A stretch of 64,000 bases of DNA from Paenibacillus sp. LS1 (GTDB lineage: Bacteria > Bacillota > Bacilli > Paenibacillales > Paenibacillaceae). Below, piece after piece: positions 24,795 through 33,272 of the stretch (positions within the stretch are counted from its first letter, which is position 1; each line of letters begins with the position of its first letter). The stretch spans positions 62,001 through 126,000 of the forward strand of contig NZ_JAPDOE010000007.1 of assembly GCF_026013365.1 (NCBI RefSeq), given 5' to 3'. The notes under the pieces were generated by a model that worked only from the letters and a program-made list of their open reading frames with translations, ran no database searches and was not told the DNA's origin. The position numbers and the translations under genes are program-made.

Positions 24795-25415
24795 CTACAT
24801 CACCCCCATGAGATAGACGATCGACAGGAGGAAAATCCATACGACGTCCAAGAAGTGCCAATACAAGCTGATAACGTTGATTTTACCGCGAGTAACATCG
24901 GTAATACCACGTTTTTTCAGTTGGAACATGAGTCCGATCATCCAGATCAAACCAAGCGATACGTGAAGTCCGTGAGTTCCCACAAGGGTGAAGAATGCGC
25001 CAGAAGCAGCACTCGTTGTAAAGCTAAACCCTTCGTGAATCAACTCAATAAACTCATATACCTCAAGAGCGATAAAGCTCGCACCCAGAACAGCTGTAAC
25101 AGCCAACCAACTGATTAATTGTTTTACTTTACCCTGATTCATTGCCAGAACGGCAAGGCCGCTCGTAAATGAACTTGTGAGCAAGATAAACGTCTCGGCG
25201 ATAACGCCAGGCATTTTGATCAATTCAGACAAAATCGGTCCGCCCGCCGTATTGTCACGCAACACAATAAAGGTTGCGAACAATACGGAGAACAGGATAA
25301 CGTCGGAAATCAGGAAGAACCAGAATCCGAGAATTTTCATTTCCTGTGGATCATGGTGGCCATGGTCATGACCATGTGCATGATTCTCACCGTGCTTAGC
25401 GGCTGCTTGAGCCAT
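24795..25415 (-). CDS. cyoC: Heme-copper quinol oxidase subunit III
   Basis: 206 residues with five predicted helices and a His-rich N-terminus (HGENHAHGHDHGHHD). KILGFWFFLISDVILFSVLF and LVGTHGLHVSLGLIW are characteristic of cytochrome o/aa3 subunit III; the latter contains the conserved His and Gly of the helix bundle. It starts one base after the stop of subunit I, so translation is coupled. It supports the stability of subunit I and proton entry. Confidence 0.94.
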   Translation of the reverse strand: MAQAAAKHGENHAHGHDHGHHDPQEMKILGFWFFLISDVILFSVLFATFIVLRDNTAGGPILSELIKMPGVIAETFILLTSSFTSGLAVLAMNQGKVKQLISWLAVTAVLGASFIALEVYEFIELIHEGFSFTTSAASGAFFTLVGTHGLHVSLGLIWMIGLMFQLKKRGITDVTRGKINVISLYWHFLDVVWIFLLSIVYLMGVM

Positions 25416-27386
25416 CTATACCGACCCCCTTAACGACGCTTCGGTACGCTTAATTTCGTCGACCGGAATGTAATAATCCGTATCGTAAGAGAATGAACGG
25501 GCGATCATGCAAATGCCGACGCCAGCAAGTCCGAGAATCGCCATCCACAGCCAACCGAATACGAAGCCAAAACCGGCAACGAACCAGAAGACAGACATGA
25601 TGAACGGAATCGAGGAATTCTTCGGCATATGAATCGGCTCAAGCGGTTGCTCAGGCGGATAGATGCCTTTGGCACGACGTTCTTTCTCTTCCCACCACTC
25701 ATCAATATCATCTCCGCGCGGTGTAACAGCGAAGTTATATTCAGGAGCTGGTGAAGGAATCGACCACTCGAGCGTACGACCATCCCAAGGATCGGCGGAA
25801 GCTTTGAGTGTTTTATATTTGCGAATACCGTCTGCGATTTGTGCAACTTGGAACAGGAATCCGACACCCATCAGGAATGCCCCGATTGTGGATACGAAGT
25901 TCAGTTCCCACCAGCCAGTATCCCAGCCGTATGTGCTCAGACGACGTGTCATACCCATCAGACCGACAGCGTACTGCGGCATGAAGCAGACATAGAAACC
26001 AATATTCCAAGTCCAGAATGCCCATTTGCCCAGTTTCTCTTCGAGTTGGAAACCGAACATTTTAGGCCACCAGTAATACAGACCTGCGAAGTATCCGAAG
26101 ACAACGCCACCGATCAATACTTGGTGGAAGTGGGCAATCAAGAAGTAACTGTTGTGGAACTGGAAGTCAGCAGGAGCAACGGATAACAGAACGCCTGTCA
26201 TACCCCCGACAATAAAGCACGGGATAAAGGCAAGTGTCCACATCATCGGAGTCGCCATGCGTATCCTTCCTCGATACATGGTAAACAGCCAGTTAAATAT
26301 CTTAACTCCTGTTGGAATAGCAATCAACATCGTAGTTACGGCGAAGAATGCATTCACGTCCGCTCCAGAACCCATCGTGAAGAAGTGATGCGCCCATGTG
26401 AAGAAGGACAGGAAGCTGATGATTAACATCGCAAATACCATCGACTTGTAACCAAACAGTTTTTTCCGAGAGAATGTACTTACAATCTCGGAGAACACAC
26501 CGAATGCCGGCAAGACGACAATGTATACCTCAGGGTGACCCCACATCCAGATCAAGTTGATATACATCATTGGGTTACCGCCCAAATCAAGTGTGAAGAA
26601 ATGCGCCCCGGCAAACCTGTCGAGGAATAGCAATGCAAGCGTCACGGTCAAGATTGGGAATGCAAACAAGATGATGATACAAGTGGAGAATACCGACCAT
26701 GTAAACATCGGCATTTTCATCCATTTCATGCCTGGCGCACGCATTTTAATGATGGTAACCAGGAAGTTGATACCGGTAGCCAGGGAACCGATACCCGATA
26801 TCTGTATACCCCATATATAGAAGTTCTGTCCTACCCCCGGACTGTGCGACAGCTCCGATAGAGGCGGATAACTCAGCCATCCCGCATCCGGTGAACCACC
26901 GATAACGAAGGACAGGTTAAACAGCATTGCGCCCAAGAAGAATAACCAGAAACTCAGTGCATTCAGGAACGGGAACGCAACGTCCCTTGCTCCGATCTGT
27001 AGTGGCACAATGACGTTAAATAAACCGAACATAAATGGCATCGCCATAAACAGGATCATAATCGTACCGTGAGTTGTGAATACCTGATTATAATGTTCAG
27101 GATGTAAGAAATCCATATTAGGCATAGCCAGCTGCAGACGCATCATCAATGCATCCACACCACCACGGAACAACATGATAATGGAAGCAATGATATACAT
27201 AATACCGATCTTTTTATGATCGACAGTAGTTAACCAGTTACGCCAGAGCCAGCCCCATTTTTTGAAATAAGTCAGCACCGTTACGATGGTAATCAACGTA
27301 ATTCCGATCGCCACGTCCGCACCATAAATCAGCGGGTCGCCGGTAACGAAAAACTCCGATGCAAACTCTTTAAGTCTCTCTAACAT
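25416..27386 (-). CDS. cyoB: Heme-copper quinol oxidase subunit I
   Basis: 656 residues, about 14-15 membrane helices. It holds the low-spin heme and the heme-copper oxygen-reduction site. Seen: FTTHGTIMILFMAMPF with a heme ligand His, WMWGHPEVYIVVLPAFG with CuB His and cross-linked Tyr, HHFFTMG with the paired CuB His ligands, and FHNSYFLIAHFHQVLIGG with the two heme ligands. The long N- and C-terminal extensions are those of CyoB/QoxB. It takes electrons from menaquinol and pumps protons. GGAGGCC lies before the ATG. Confidence 0.96.
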   Translation of the reverse strand: MLERLKEFASEFFVTGDPLIYGADVAIGITLITIVTVLTYFKKWGWLWRNWLTTVDHKKIGIMYIIASIIMLFRGGVDALMMRLQLAMPNMDFLHPEHYNQVFTTHGTIMILFMAMPFMFGLFNVIVPLQIGARDVAFPFLNALSFWLFFLGAMLFNLSFVIGGSPDAGWLSYPPLSELSHSPGVGQNFYIWGIQISGIGSLATGINFLVTIIKMRAPGMKWMKMPMFTWSVFSTCIIILFAFPILTVTLALLFLDRFAGAHFFTLDLGGNPMMYINLIWMWGHPEVYIVVLPAFGVFSEIVSTFSRKKLFGYKSMVFAMLIISFLSFFTWAHHFFTMGSGADVNAFFAVTTMLIAIPTGVKIFNWLFTMYRGRIRMATPMMWTLAFIPCFIVGGMTGVLLSVAPADFQFHNSYFLIAHFHQVLIGGVVFGYFAGLYYWWPKMFGFQLEEKLGKWAFWTWNIGFYVCFMPQYAVGLMGMTRRLSTYGWDTGWWELNFVSTIGAFLMGVGFLFQVAQIADGIRKYKTLKASADPWDGRTLEWSIPSPAPEYNFAVTPRGDDIDEWWEEKERRAKGIYPPEQPLEPIHMPKNSSIPFIMSVFWFVAGFGFVFGWLWMAILGLAGVGICMIARSFSYDTDYYIPVDEIKRTEASLRGSV

Positions 27387-27407
27387 TGGGGGCCTCCTTT
27401 CGAATCT

Positions 27408-28382
27408 TTAGTTAGCACTCTTGTCCTCGTCTTGATTGGACTTGTCAGTTGTACTTTGAATGGCTCCAGCAGCTTCGTTTGAAGTACTGTGCTTACTGTG
27501 AGCACTTTGACCATCTACAACGTATTTCGTCACAATATTTTGGAACAATCCTTCTGGGAACGCAGAATAATAAGCAACATTGCTTGTTCCTGGTTCAGCC
27601 AGTGCCTTGTAACCTTCTGTGGTCAATTCCTGGGAACTTTGTTTAACTTCAGCTACCCATTTGTCAAAATCTTCGTCCGATGTAGCATTCACATCAAAAC
27701 GCATTTCTCCAAAATGTTCACCTGTGAAGTTAGCGCCTGAACCCCAGTACTTGCCTTCATGATCTGCCTGCAGATACAAGGTCATCGCCATACCCGACAT
27801 CGTATAAATCTGTCCTCCAAGTTGCGGAATCCAGAATGAGTTCATCGGTGAATCCGCAGTGAGTTCAAATTTCACGGGCCGGTCTGCCGGAATATTCAGC
27901 GTGTTGACCGTTGCAATCCCTTGCTCAGGATACATAAACAACCATTTCCAGTCCAGTGAAGACACTTGAATAGTAATTGGTGCTTTCTCGTGAGCCAACG
28001 GCTTCGAAGGCTCCAGATCATACGTGTAACGAACAGTAACAATGGCAAGCAGTCCAATAATGATAATTGGAACCGTCCACCAGATTGCCTCCGCCTTCGT
28101 ACTATGAGACCAGTTAGGCTCATAAGCAGCTTTGTTATCCGGCTTGTCGCGGTAACGCCATACGATTACGGCAGACAAAATGAGTACTGGCACAATGATG
28201 ACAGCACACAAAATTGTCGAGATGACAATTAAATCTCTCTGCGAAGCGCCAATTGGCCCCTTCGGATCCAGAACAACGTACTGCCCGCCTGCCAGCATTG
28301 GCCAGACAATCAATGCAATTGTAACCAACGTCAGGACAACCGGAATGATAATCCGGATTAGCGACCTAGGTTTCTTGTTCAT
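27408..28382 (-). CDS. cyoA: Heme-copper quinol oxidase subunit II
   Basis: 324 residues with two N-terminal helices followed by an extracytoplasmic cupredoxin domain. Seen: VVLDPKGPIGASQRDL, YEPNWSHSTKAEAIWWTVP, LEPSKPLAH, WKWLFMYPEQGIATVN and PMNSFWIPQLGGQIY. The cysteine pair that would bind CuA is absent, so it oxidises quinol, not cytochrome c. Unlike E. coli CyoA there is no lipobox cysteine; the first helix looks uncleaved. First gene of the operon; GGAGAGGGG precedes the ATG. Could equally be named qoxA. Confidence 0.94.
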   Translation of the reverse strand: MNKKPRSLIRIIIPVVLTLVTIALIVWPMLAGGQYVVLDPKGPIGASQRDLIVISTILCAVIIVPVLILSAVIVWRYRDKPDNKAAYEPNWSHSTKAEAIWWTVPIIIIGLLAIVTVRYTYDLEPSKPLAHEKAPITIQVSSLDWKWLFMYPEQGIATVNTLNIPADRPVKFELTADSPMNSFWIPQLGGQIYTMSGMAMTLYLQADHEGKYWGSGANFTGEHFGEMRFDVNATSDEDFDKWVAEVKQSSQELTTEGYKALAEPGTSNVAYYSAFPEGLFQNIVTKYVVDGQSAHSKHSTSNEAAGAIQSTTDKSNQDEDKSAN

Positions 28383-28511
28383 TTTGATCCCCTCTCCTTA
28401 AATTCGCTCATACTGAAAAATCAGTATACTACTCTCTTCCTACTAAAGATATCAGAAATGAACAACTTTTTTGTTCTTGTTAACAAATTTGTCGATTTTA
28501 CACCTTAAATG

Positions 28512-28529
28512 TGTGAATTTTTTCTCACA
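28512..28529. promoter_or_regulatory. Inverted repeat upstream of the cyo operon
   Basis: TGTGAATTTTTTCTCACA has TGTGA/TCACA arms with an 8-base spacer, resembling Rex and Fnr sites but with a different spacing, 130 bp before cyoA. AT-rich AACAA/TTGTT repeats lie closer to the gene. A redox regulator is plausible but unproven. Confidence 0.4.
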
Positions 28530-28586
28530 AATCGCTTGCATGGTTGATATTTGCTTATTGTAATCTTTACACATCAAGTCACAGAA

Positions 28587-28640
28587 TAAAACCCTTTGCA
28601 GTCCCGTTGAACAGTGTCAACGAATCCGCAAAGGGCTTTA
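28587..28640 (-). terminator. Terminator of the small membrane-protein gene
   Basis: CCCTTTGC (28592) pairs with GCAAAGGG (28628-28635), enclosing a CGTTGA/TCAACG hairpin. On the minus strand TTTTATTC follows. Confidence 0.75.
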
Positions 28641-28700
28641 TTGACTGGATTCCGGGTACTTATCCAGTCTTATTATGAACGAATTAACGCAGGATTATTA

Positions 28701-28964
28701 TCAATCGGCGCCTTCGTCTTCCCGGCGTGTATGAACAAGGCCTATCGCTTTGGCAATAACGTAGATAAACACACTACCTACAAGGAATCCAATACCGACC
28801 ATCAAGCCAAGATTACGATCATTAAAATCATTCAGATTGATCAGACACATGACCACTCCTGTAATGAGTGCGACCCATGCCAGAACTGTCATCGTCAAGA
28901 CGGCGCGCCGCATATTTTTGTCTTTGCGCTCCAATTGGCTAACCATTGCTGTCTTCGATGCCAT
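28701..28964 (-). CDS. Small two-TM membrane protein
   Basis: 87 residues starting at the ATG at 28964, which has AAGGAAG upstream (a longer frame to 29021 has no site). Charged N-terminus (SQLERKDKNMRR), two hydrophobic helices (LTMTVLAWVALITGVVMCLI and GLMVGIGFLVGSVFIYVIA), acidic C-terminus. A promoter-like TTGACT (29035-29040) with GGTATA/TATATT at 29010-29017 precedes it on the minus strand. Family not recognised. Upstream spacer 29041-29215 shows no gene. Confidence 0.65.
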   Translation of the reverse strand: MASKTAMVSQLERKDKNMRRAVLTMTVLAWVALITGVVMCLINLNDFNDRNLGLMVGIGFLVGSVFIYVIAKAIGLVHTRREDEGAD

Positions 28965-29215
28965 AGTAAACACTTCCTTTTCCCTTTTTGTAAGTGCTTT
29001 CCTTATACCAATATACCACATCAGTATGATTTTTAGTCAACAAATGTTCAAATTTTCTTCGCAATTTGGACACTTTATTTTAAATTCACCCGTTGACAAA
29101 ACATTATTCGTTTCTTCCTTACTTCTTATAACCCAAAAATAGCCTCTTCATAACAGGAACTACACTTGACCTGATCAAACCTTTATGATCTCATCATTTT
29201 CACCTGTAATAAAAC

Positions 29216-29259
29216 ACAAAAAAGACGGCACATCGGAATACTCCAATGCTACCGTCTTT
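29216..29259 (-). terminator. Terminator of the GH95-GH1 operon
   Basis: AAAGACGG (29221) pairs with CCGTCTTT (29252-29259); on the minus strand TTTTTTGTG follows. Confidence 0.8.
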
Positions 29260-29323
29260 CTCATCTTTAATAAGGTATCTATATAATTAGGAACTGCTTT
29301 TCCCTTAGAACCTGCCACCCAAT

Positions 29324-30685
29324 CTATTGGGGATTATGTTCGTTCCGTGTTTCCAACCAATTATTCTTAATGACATTCTGATACCAGTAATAGCTCTCCT
29401 TCGGCGTTCTGACAAGTGAACGATAATCCACATGAACGAGACCGAAACGCATCCGGTAGCCTTCTGCCCATTCGAAATTATCCATCAGTGACCACGCCAT
29501 GTATCCTTTAAGATTAATGCCGTCGTTAATGATGCGGTGAATCTGAGCCAAGTGCTGTTCATAATATGCAATACGACGATCATCATTAATTTTGCCGTTC
29601 TCTAGATCATCATTGATGCAGGCACCATTCTCCGTGATATATACATCTACATTGCCGTACTTTTGCAGATAATGCATGAATTCATACAAGCCGCGTGATT
29701 CCACTGGCCAACCAATATCGGTTTTAGTGAGGCCCATATCAACTTCTTCCGACTGCAGAGCGCCTGCCTCCGGATTAAAGCGATTGATCCCCATGGTGTA
29801 ATAGTTAATGCCTAGCAGATCGATCGGTTGCGAGATGATCTCCATATCGCCTTCCTGGATTGGCACCGTAGCTCCCGCTTCTGCGAACCAGTCCACCATA
29901 AACTGCGGATATGAACCTTTATAGATCGGATCAAGGAACCAATCCGTATTGAGCGCGATTGATCGATCACACGCAGCCTGGTCCTCAGGAGATTTGCTGT
30001 ATGGCTCAGCCCAGCATACGTTCGGAGCAATACCGATCTGTCCGGTTGTACCCAAACGACGGAAGGATTGAACCGCTTTACCGTGAGCAACTAGCAATCC
30101 ATGAGCAACATTGATTGACGTTTGCAGGTCTTTGTTTCCTGGCGCATGAATCCCGAGAAGGTTTGACAGGAACGCGATACACCAAGGTTCGTTGAATGTC
30201 AGCCAGAAGTTGATTTTGCCCGAGAATTCTTTGAAGATCACTTCGGCATATTTCACAAAAGCATCCACAGTTCTACGGTTGCCCCAGCCTCCGTCATCCT
30301 CAAGCGTTTGCGGAAGATCCCAGTGATACAGCGTGAGGAACGGTTCAATTCCAGCTTCCAGCAATGCATCCACGAAACGGTGGTAGAAGTCCAGACCTTC
30401 CCGATTGATCTCACCATCTCCGTCAGGAATAATACGCGGCCAGGCAATGGAAAACCGGTACGTGTTAATCCCGAGTTGCTTCATCAATTCGATATCTTCT
30501 TCATACCGATGGTAACTGTCACATGCAACATCACCATTGTCTCCGTTATATACTTTACCTGGCGTGCGCGCAAACGTATCCCAGATGGATACCCCGCGTC
30601 CACCTTCCTGTGCCGCTCCTTCTATTTGATAGGAAGCTGTTGCTGTTCCCCAGCGGAAATCTTGCGGAAATTTAAAAATAGTCAT
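29324..30685 (-). CDS. GH1 beta-glucosidase
   Basis: 453 residues, a standard GH1 TIM-barrel enzyme that releases beta-linked glucose or galactose from the non-reducing ends of oligosaccharides. It has FRWGTATASYQIEGA at the N-terminus, the acid/base Glu in TFNEPWC, the nucleophile Glu in YITENGAC and the C-terminal WSLMDNFEWAEGY. No signal peptide and no phospho-sugar (6-phospho-beta-glucosidase) loop recognised, so it acts in the cytoplasm on imported oligosaccharides. GGAGGAG precedes the ATG, 16 bp after the GH95 gene, so the two are cotranscribed. Confidence 0.94.
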   Translation of the reverse strand: MTIFKFPQDFRWGTATASYQIEGAAQEGGRGVSIWDTFARTPGKVYNGDNGDVACDSYHRYEEDIELMKQLGINTYRFSIAWPRIIPDGDGEINREGLDFYHRFVDALLEAGIEPFLTLYHWDLPQTLEDDGGWGNRRTVDAFVKYAEVIFKEFSGKINFWLTFNEPWCIAFLSNLLGIHAPGNKDLQTSINVAHGLLVAHGKAVQSFRRLGTTGQIGIAPNVCWAEPYSKSPEDQAACDRSIALNTDWFLDPIYKGSYPQFMVDWFAEAGATVPIQEGDMEIISQPIDLLGINYYTMGINRFNPEAGALQSEEVDMGLTKTDIGWPVESRGLYEFMHYLQKYGNVDVYITENGACINDDLENGKINDDRRIAYYEQHLAQIHRIINDGINLKGYMAWSLMDNFEWAEGYRMRFGLVHVDYRSLVRTPKESYYWYQNVIKNNWLETRNEHNPQ

Positions 30686-30701
30686 GGTTGGCTCCTCCGT
30701 C

Positions 30702-33083
30702 TCATGATGACACGCGGATCGTCTGTCCTGCGGTCATGGTTAAAATAATTACATAATCGCCCTGAGGCGTAAGCTCTGCCTTGGCTTGTTCATGTCCTTC
30801 TACTCTCAGAGGATATGCACTGCGAATGTTCAGCGAGTCACTTCGGTCTGCCTTGATGATCGCTGACGCAAGCTTATTGTCCGCCCACGTTATGCCCACT
30901 GTATAACCACCTCTTGCACGAAGCCCTTCCACACGACCTTGAGTCCATAGGTCAGGCAGTGCCGGCAGTAAATGTAACTCTTTCAAGTGACTCTGCAACA
31001 ACATCTCGGCCATTCCAGCCGTACCCCCAAAGTTACCATCGATCTGGAACGGTGGATGGTCGTCAAATAGATTCGGATGGGTGGACCGGGCCAGCAATGT
31101 GCGTACAAACTGATGTGCCTGGCTGCTATCCAGCAGTCGTGCATACAGATTGATCAACCATGCACAGCTCCAGCCTGTATGCCCGCCCCCTTGTGCGATA
31201 CGACGTTCAAGCGATATCCGTGCAGCTTCCACGAGTTCCGGTGTGTGTACTCGATTGATCTGCTCCCCCGGATACAGTCCATACAGATGGGAGACGTGAC
31301 GATGTCCTGGCTCGGATTCGGCAAAATCCTTAAACCACTCCAGCAACTGTCCTTCGCTTCCAATTTGGAATGGATAGAGCTTGCTAAGAGCCTCACTCCA
31401 CTCACTCGCCAATGACTGATCTATTCCAAGTTGTTTTGAAGCCTCAATACAGCGGCTGAACAGCTCACGAATCAAGCTCATATCCATCGTTGAAGCCATA
31501 GATATGCTGCGTGCCTCTCCAGCGTCTGTCAGGAACTTGTTCTCTGGTGAAGTGGATGGAATCGTGACCAGATAACCATCCGGTCCTTCCACCAGCCAGT
31601 CGAGACAGAAGAGTGCAGCCTCTTTCATAATGGGATAGGCACGTTCCTCAAGAAAACGCTGATCACCAGTAAATTGGTAATGCTCCCATAGATGCGAGGT
31701 CAGCCACACGCCACCCATCGGCCAGAATGCCCAGCTTGCATCACCGCCTGTTGGTGTCGTGGTTCTCCAGATATCCACGTTATGATGCGCGGTCCATCCA
31801 CGGGCTCCGTAGAGAATTCGCGCCGTTCTACGCCCTGTATCACTGAGATCTGTCAGCATATCAAACAGCGGCTCATGACATTCACTGAGATTGCAGACTT
31901 CTGCCGGCCAGTAGTTCATTTCGGTGTTGATATTGATCGTGTAATCACTGTGCCATGGCGGCTCTACCTGATGGTTCCAGATTCCCTGCAGATTGGCAGG
32001 CTGGCTGCCCGTACGCGAACTCGCCATTAACAGATATCTTCCATATTGAAAATAGAGTGCCTCCAGCCCAGGGTCTTGTTCCCCTGCCTGATAGGCCTGA
32101 AGCCGCTCATCCGTAGGCAATTCGGCGTTAGCCGATACACCGAGATCAATAGAGACTCTGTTAAACAAAGCGTTATGATCTTCTACATGTCGGTCACGAA
32201 GCGATTCCGCACCATGTGTGATCCCTTTGGAGATCGTATCCATGCATTCCTTTTCCAGCACCAGGTTGTCCTTTACAGGCAACACATTGTAACTTTCAAA
32301 GGACGTAGCTGCTGCCAGATAGAAAACAACCTGATCAGCACCCTGAATATGTAGCTTGCCTTCCAGCTTGGAGACCTTCGCCTGCTCTCCTGTTGCCGTA
32401 ACTGCCACACGCACAGCATACGCGGTTCCCCGATCCTCTTCATAGATAACGGATTCAGGGTGATCCCTGAAGTAATTGGACTCCACATGACTTGGGCACC
32501 GGCTGAACATGGTGAGTGCATCTCCCGAAGTCTGAACCTGATAAGGATGGGGACTGTCTAAAGTAACAATTACATTCACAGCACCCTTCTGATCAGCTTT
32601 CAATGTGCAGACCATCAGATCATCCGAAGCGCTGGAATATACTTCACGTACATAACGAGTTCCTTCCCAAGAATACGCCGTGGTGGCAATACCCGACTCC
32701 AGATCGAGCTCACGCTCAAATGCATCATACGAAAGATCATCCAGACCCTCATGGTGTAGTAGAAAGTGACCCATCGGCTGATAAGCCTCCACATCACGAC
32801 CCAGCATTTCACGGTTCAACAAATCCTCGGCTTCGCCATACTGCCCAGCCATAATCAACTCACGCGTCTGTTTCAAATACCGCTGACTACTGTATTGAAT
32901 CGTATCCCGTGGAAATCCTGACCATAATGTATCTTCATTGAGCTGAATTCGTTCATCTGCTGCGCCACCGTACACCATGCCTCCAAGACGGCCGTTTCCG
33001 ATGGGCAATGCTTCTTCCCAGCGTTTTGCCGGTTGTCGATACCATAGACGATTGATTTTAGTTTGGTTATTGTGTTGGGACAT
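30702..33083 (-). CDS. GH95 family alpha-L-fucosidase-type glycosidase
   Basis: 793 residues, typical for GH95. An N-terminal beta-sandwich (LWYRQPAKRWEEALPIGNGR, LNEDTLWSG) leads to an (alpha/alpha)6 barrel. Visible catalytic-region motifs are ININTEMNYWPAE (the Asn pair that activates water), STSPENKF with a Glu, and PPFQIDGNFGGTAG with the Asp. GH95 enzymes are inverting and remove alpha-1,2-linked L-fucose, some L-galactose or D-galactose. No signal peptide, so it should act on imported oligosaccharides. Two cre-like palindromes lie 40-70 bp upstream. First gene of an operon with GH1. Confidence 0.92.
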   Translation of the reverse strand: MSQHNNQTKINRLWYRQPAKRWEEALPIGNGRLGGMVYGGAADERIQLNEDTLWSGFPRDTIQYSSQRYLKQTRELIMAGQYGEAEDLLNREMLGRDVEAYQPMGHFLLHHEGLDDLSYDAFERELDLESGIATTAYSWEGTRYVREVYSSASDDLMVCTLKADQKGAVNVIVTLDSPHPYQVQTSGDALTMFSRCPSHVESNYFRDHPESVIYEEDRGTAYAVRVAVTATGEQAKVSKLEGKLHIQGADQVVFYLAAATSFESYNVLPVKDNLVLEKECMDTISKGITHGAESLRDRHVEDHNALFNRVSIDLGVSANAELPTDERLQAYQAGEQDPGLEALYFQYGRYLLMASSRTGSQPANLQGIWNHQVEPPWHSDYTININTEMNYWPAEVCNLSECHEPLFDMLTDLSDTGRRTARILYGARGWTAHHNVDIWRTTTPTGGDASWAFWPMGGVWLTSHLWEHYQFTGDQRFLEERAYPIMKEAALFCLDWLVEGPDGYLVTIPSTSPENKFLTDAGEARSISMASTMDMSLIRELFSRCIEASKQLGIDQSLASEWSEALSKLYPFQIGSEGQLLEWFKDFAESEPGHRHVSHLYGLYPGEQINRVHTPELVEAARISLERRIAQGGGHTGWSCAWLINLYARLLDSSQAHQFVRTLLARSTHPNLFDDHPPFQIDGNFGGTAGMAEMLLQSHLKELHLLPALPDLWTQGRVEGLRARGGYTVGITWADNKLASAIIKADRSDSLNIRSAYPLRVEGHEQAKAELTPQGDYVIILTMTAGQTIRVSS

Positions 33084-33128
33084 GATTAGCTCCTGTTCCT
33101 AAATCAGCTATAGAATTCTTTAGTATAT

Positions 33129-33153
33129 AAAACGTTTTCGGTAAGTGCTTACA
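33129..33153. promoter_or_regulatory. Tandem operator/cre palindromes upstream of GH95
   Basis: AAAACGTTTT (33129-33138) followed by GTAAGTGCTTAC (33141-33152). Read on the minus strand these are one to two mismatches from the cre consensus, and a TATACT -10-like box overlaps. Same motif as before other genes of the island. Confidence 0.6.
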
Positions 33154-33210
33154 ATAATAAAATTATATGTGATTTCAAAATTTGCGTCAATGCAAATCAT
33201 CACATCATCC

Positions 33211-33240
33211 ACAAAAAAAAGGCCCTATATAGGGCCTTTC
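33211..33240 (-). terminator. Terminator of binding-protein gene 1
   Basis: A perfect 20-bp palindrome (33219-33238, arms AAGGCCCTAT) with a long T-run on the minus strand. Confidence 0.88.
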
Positions 33241-33272
33241 CTTGTGTAACCATGGATTGCAGACAATCCATA

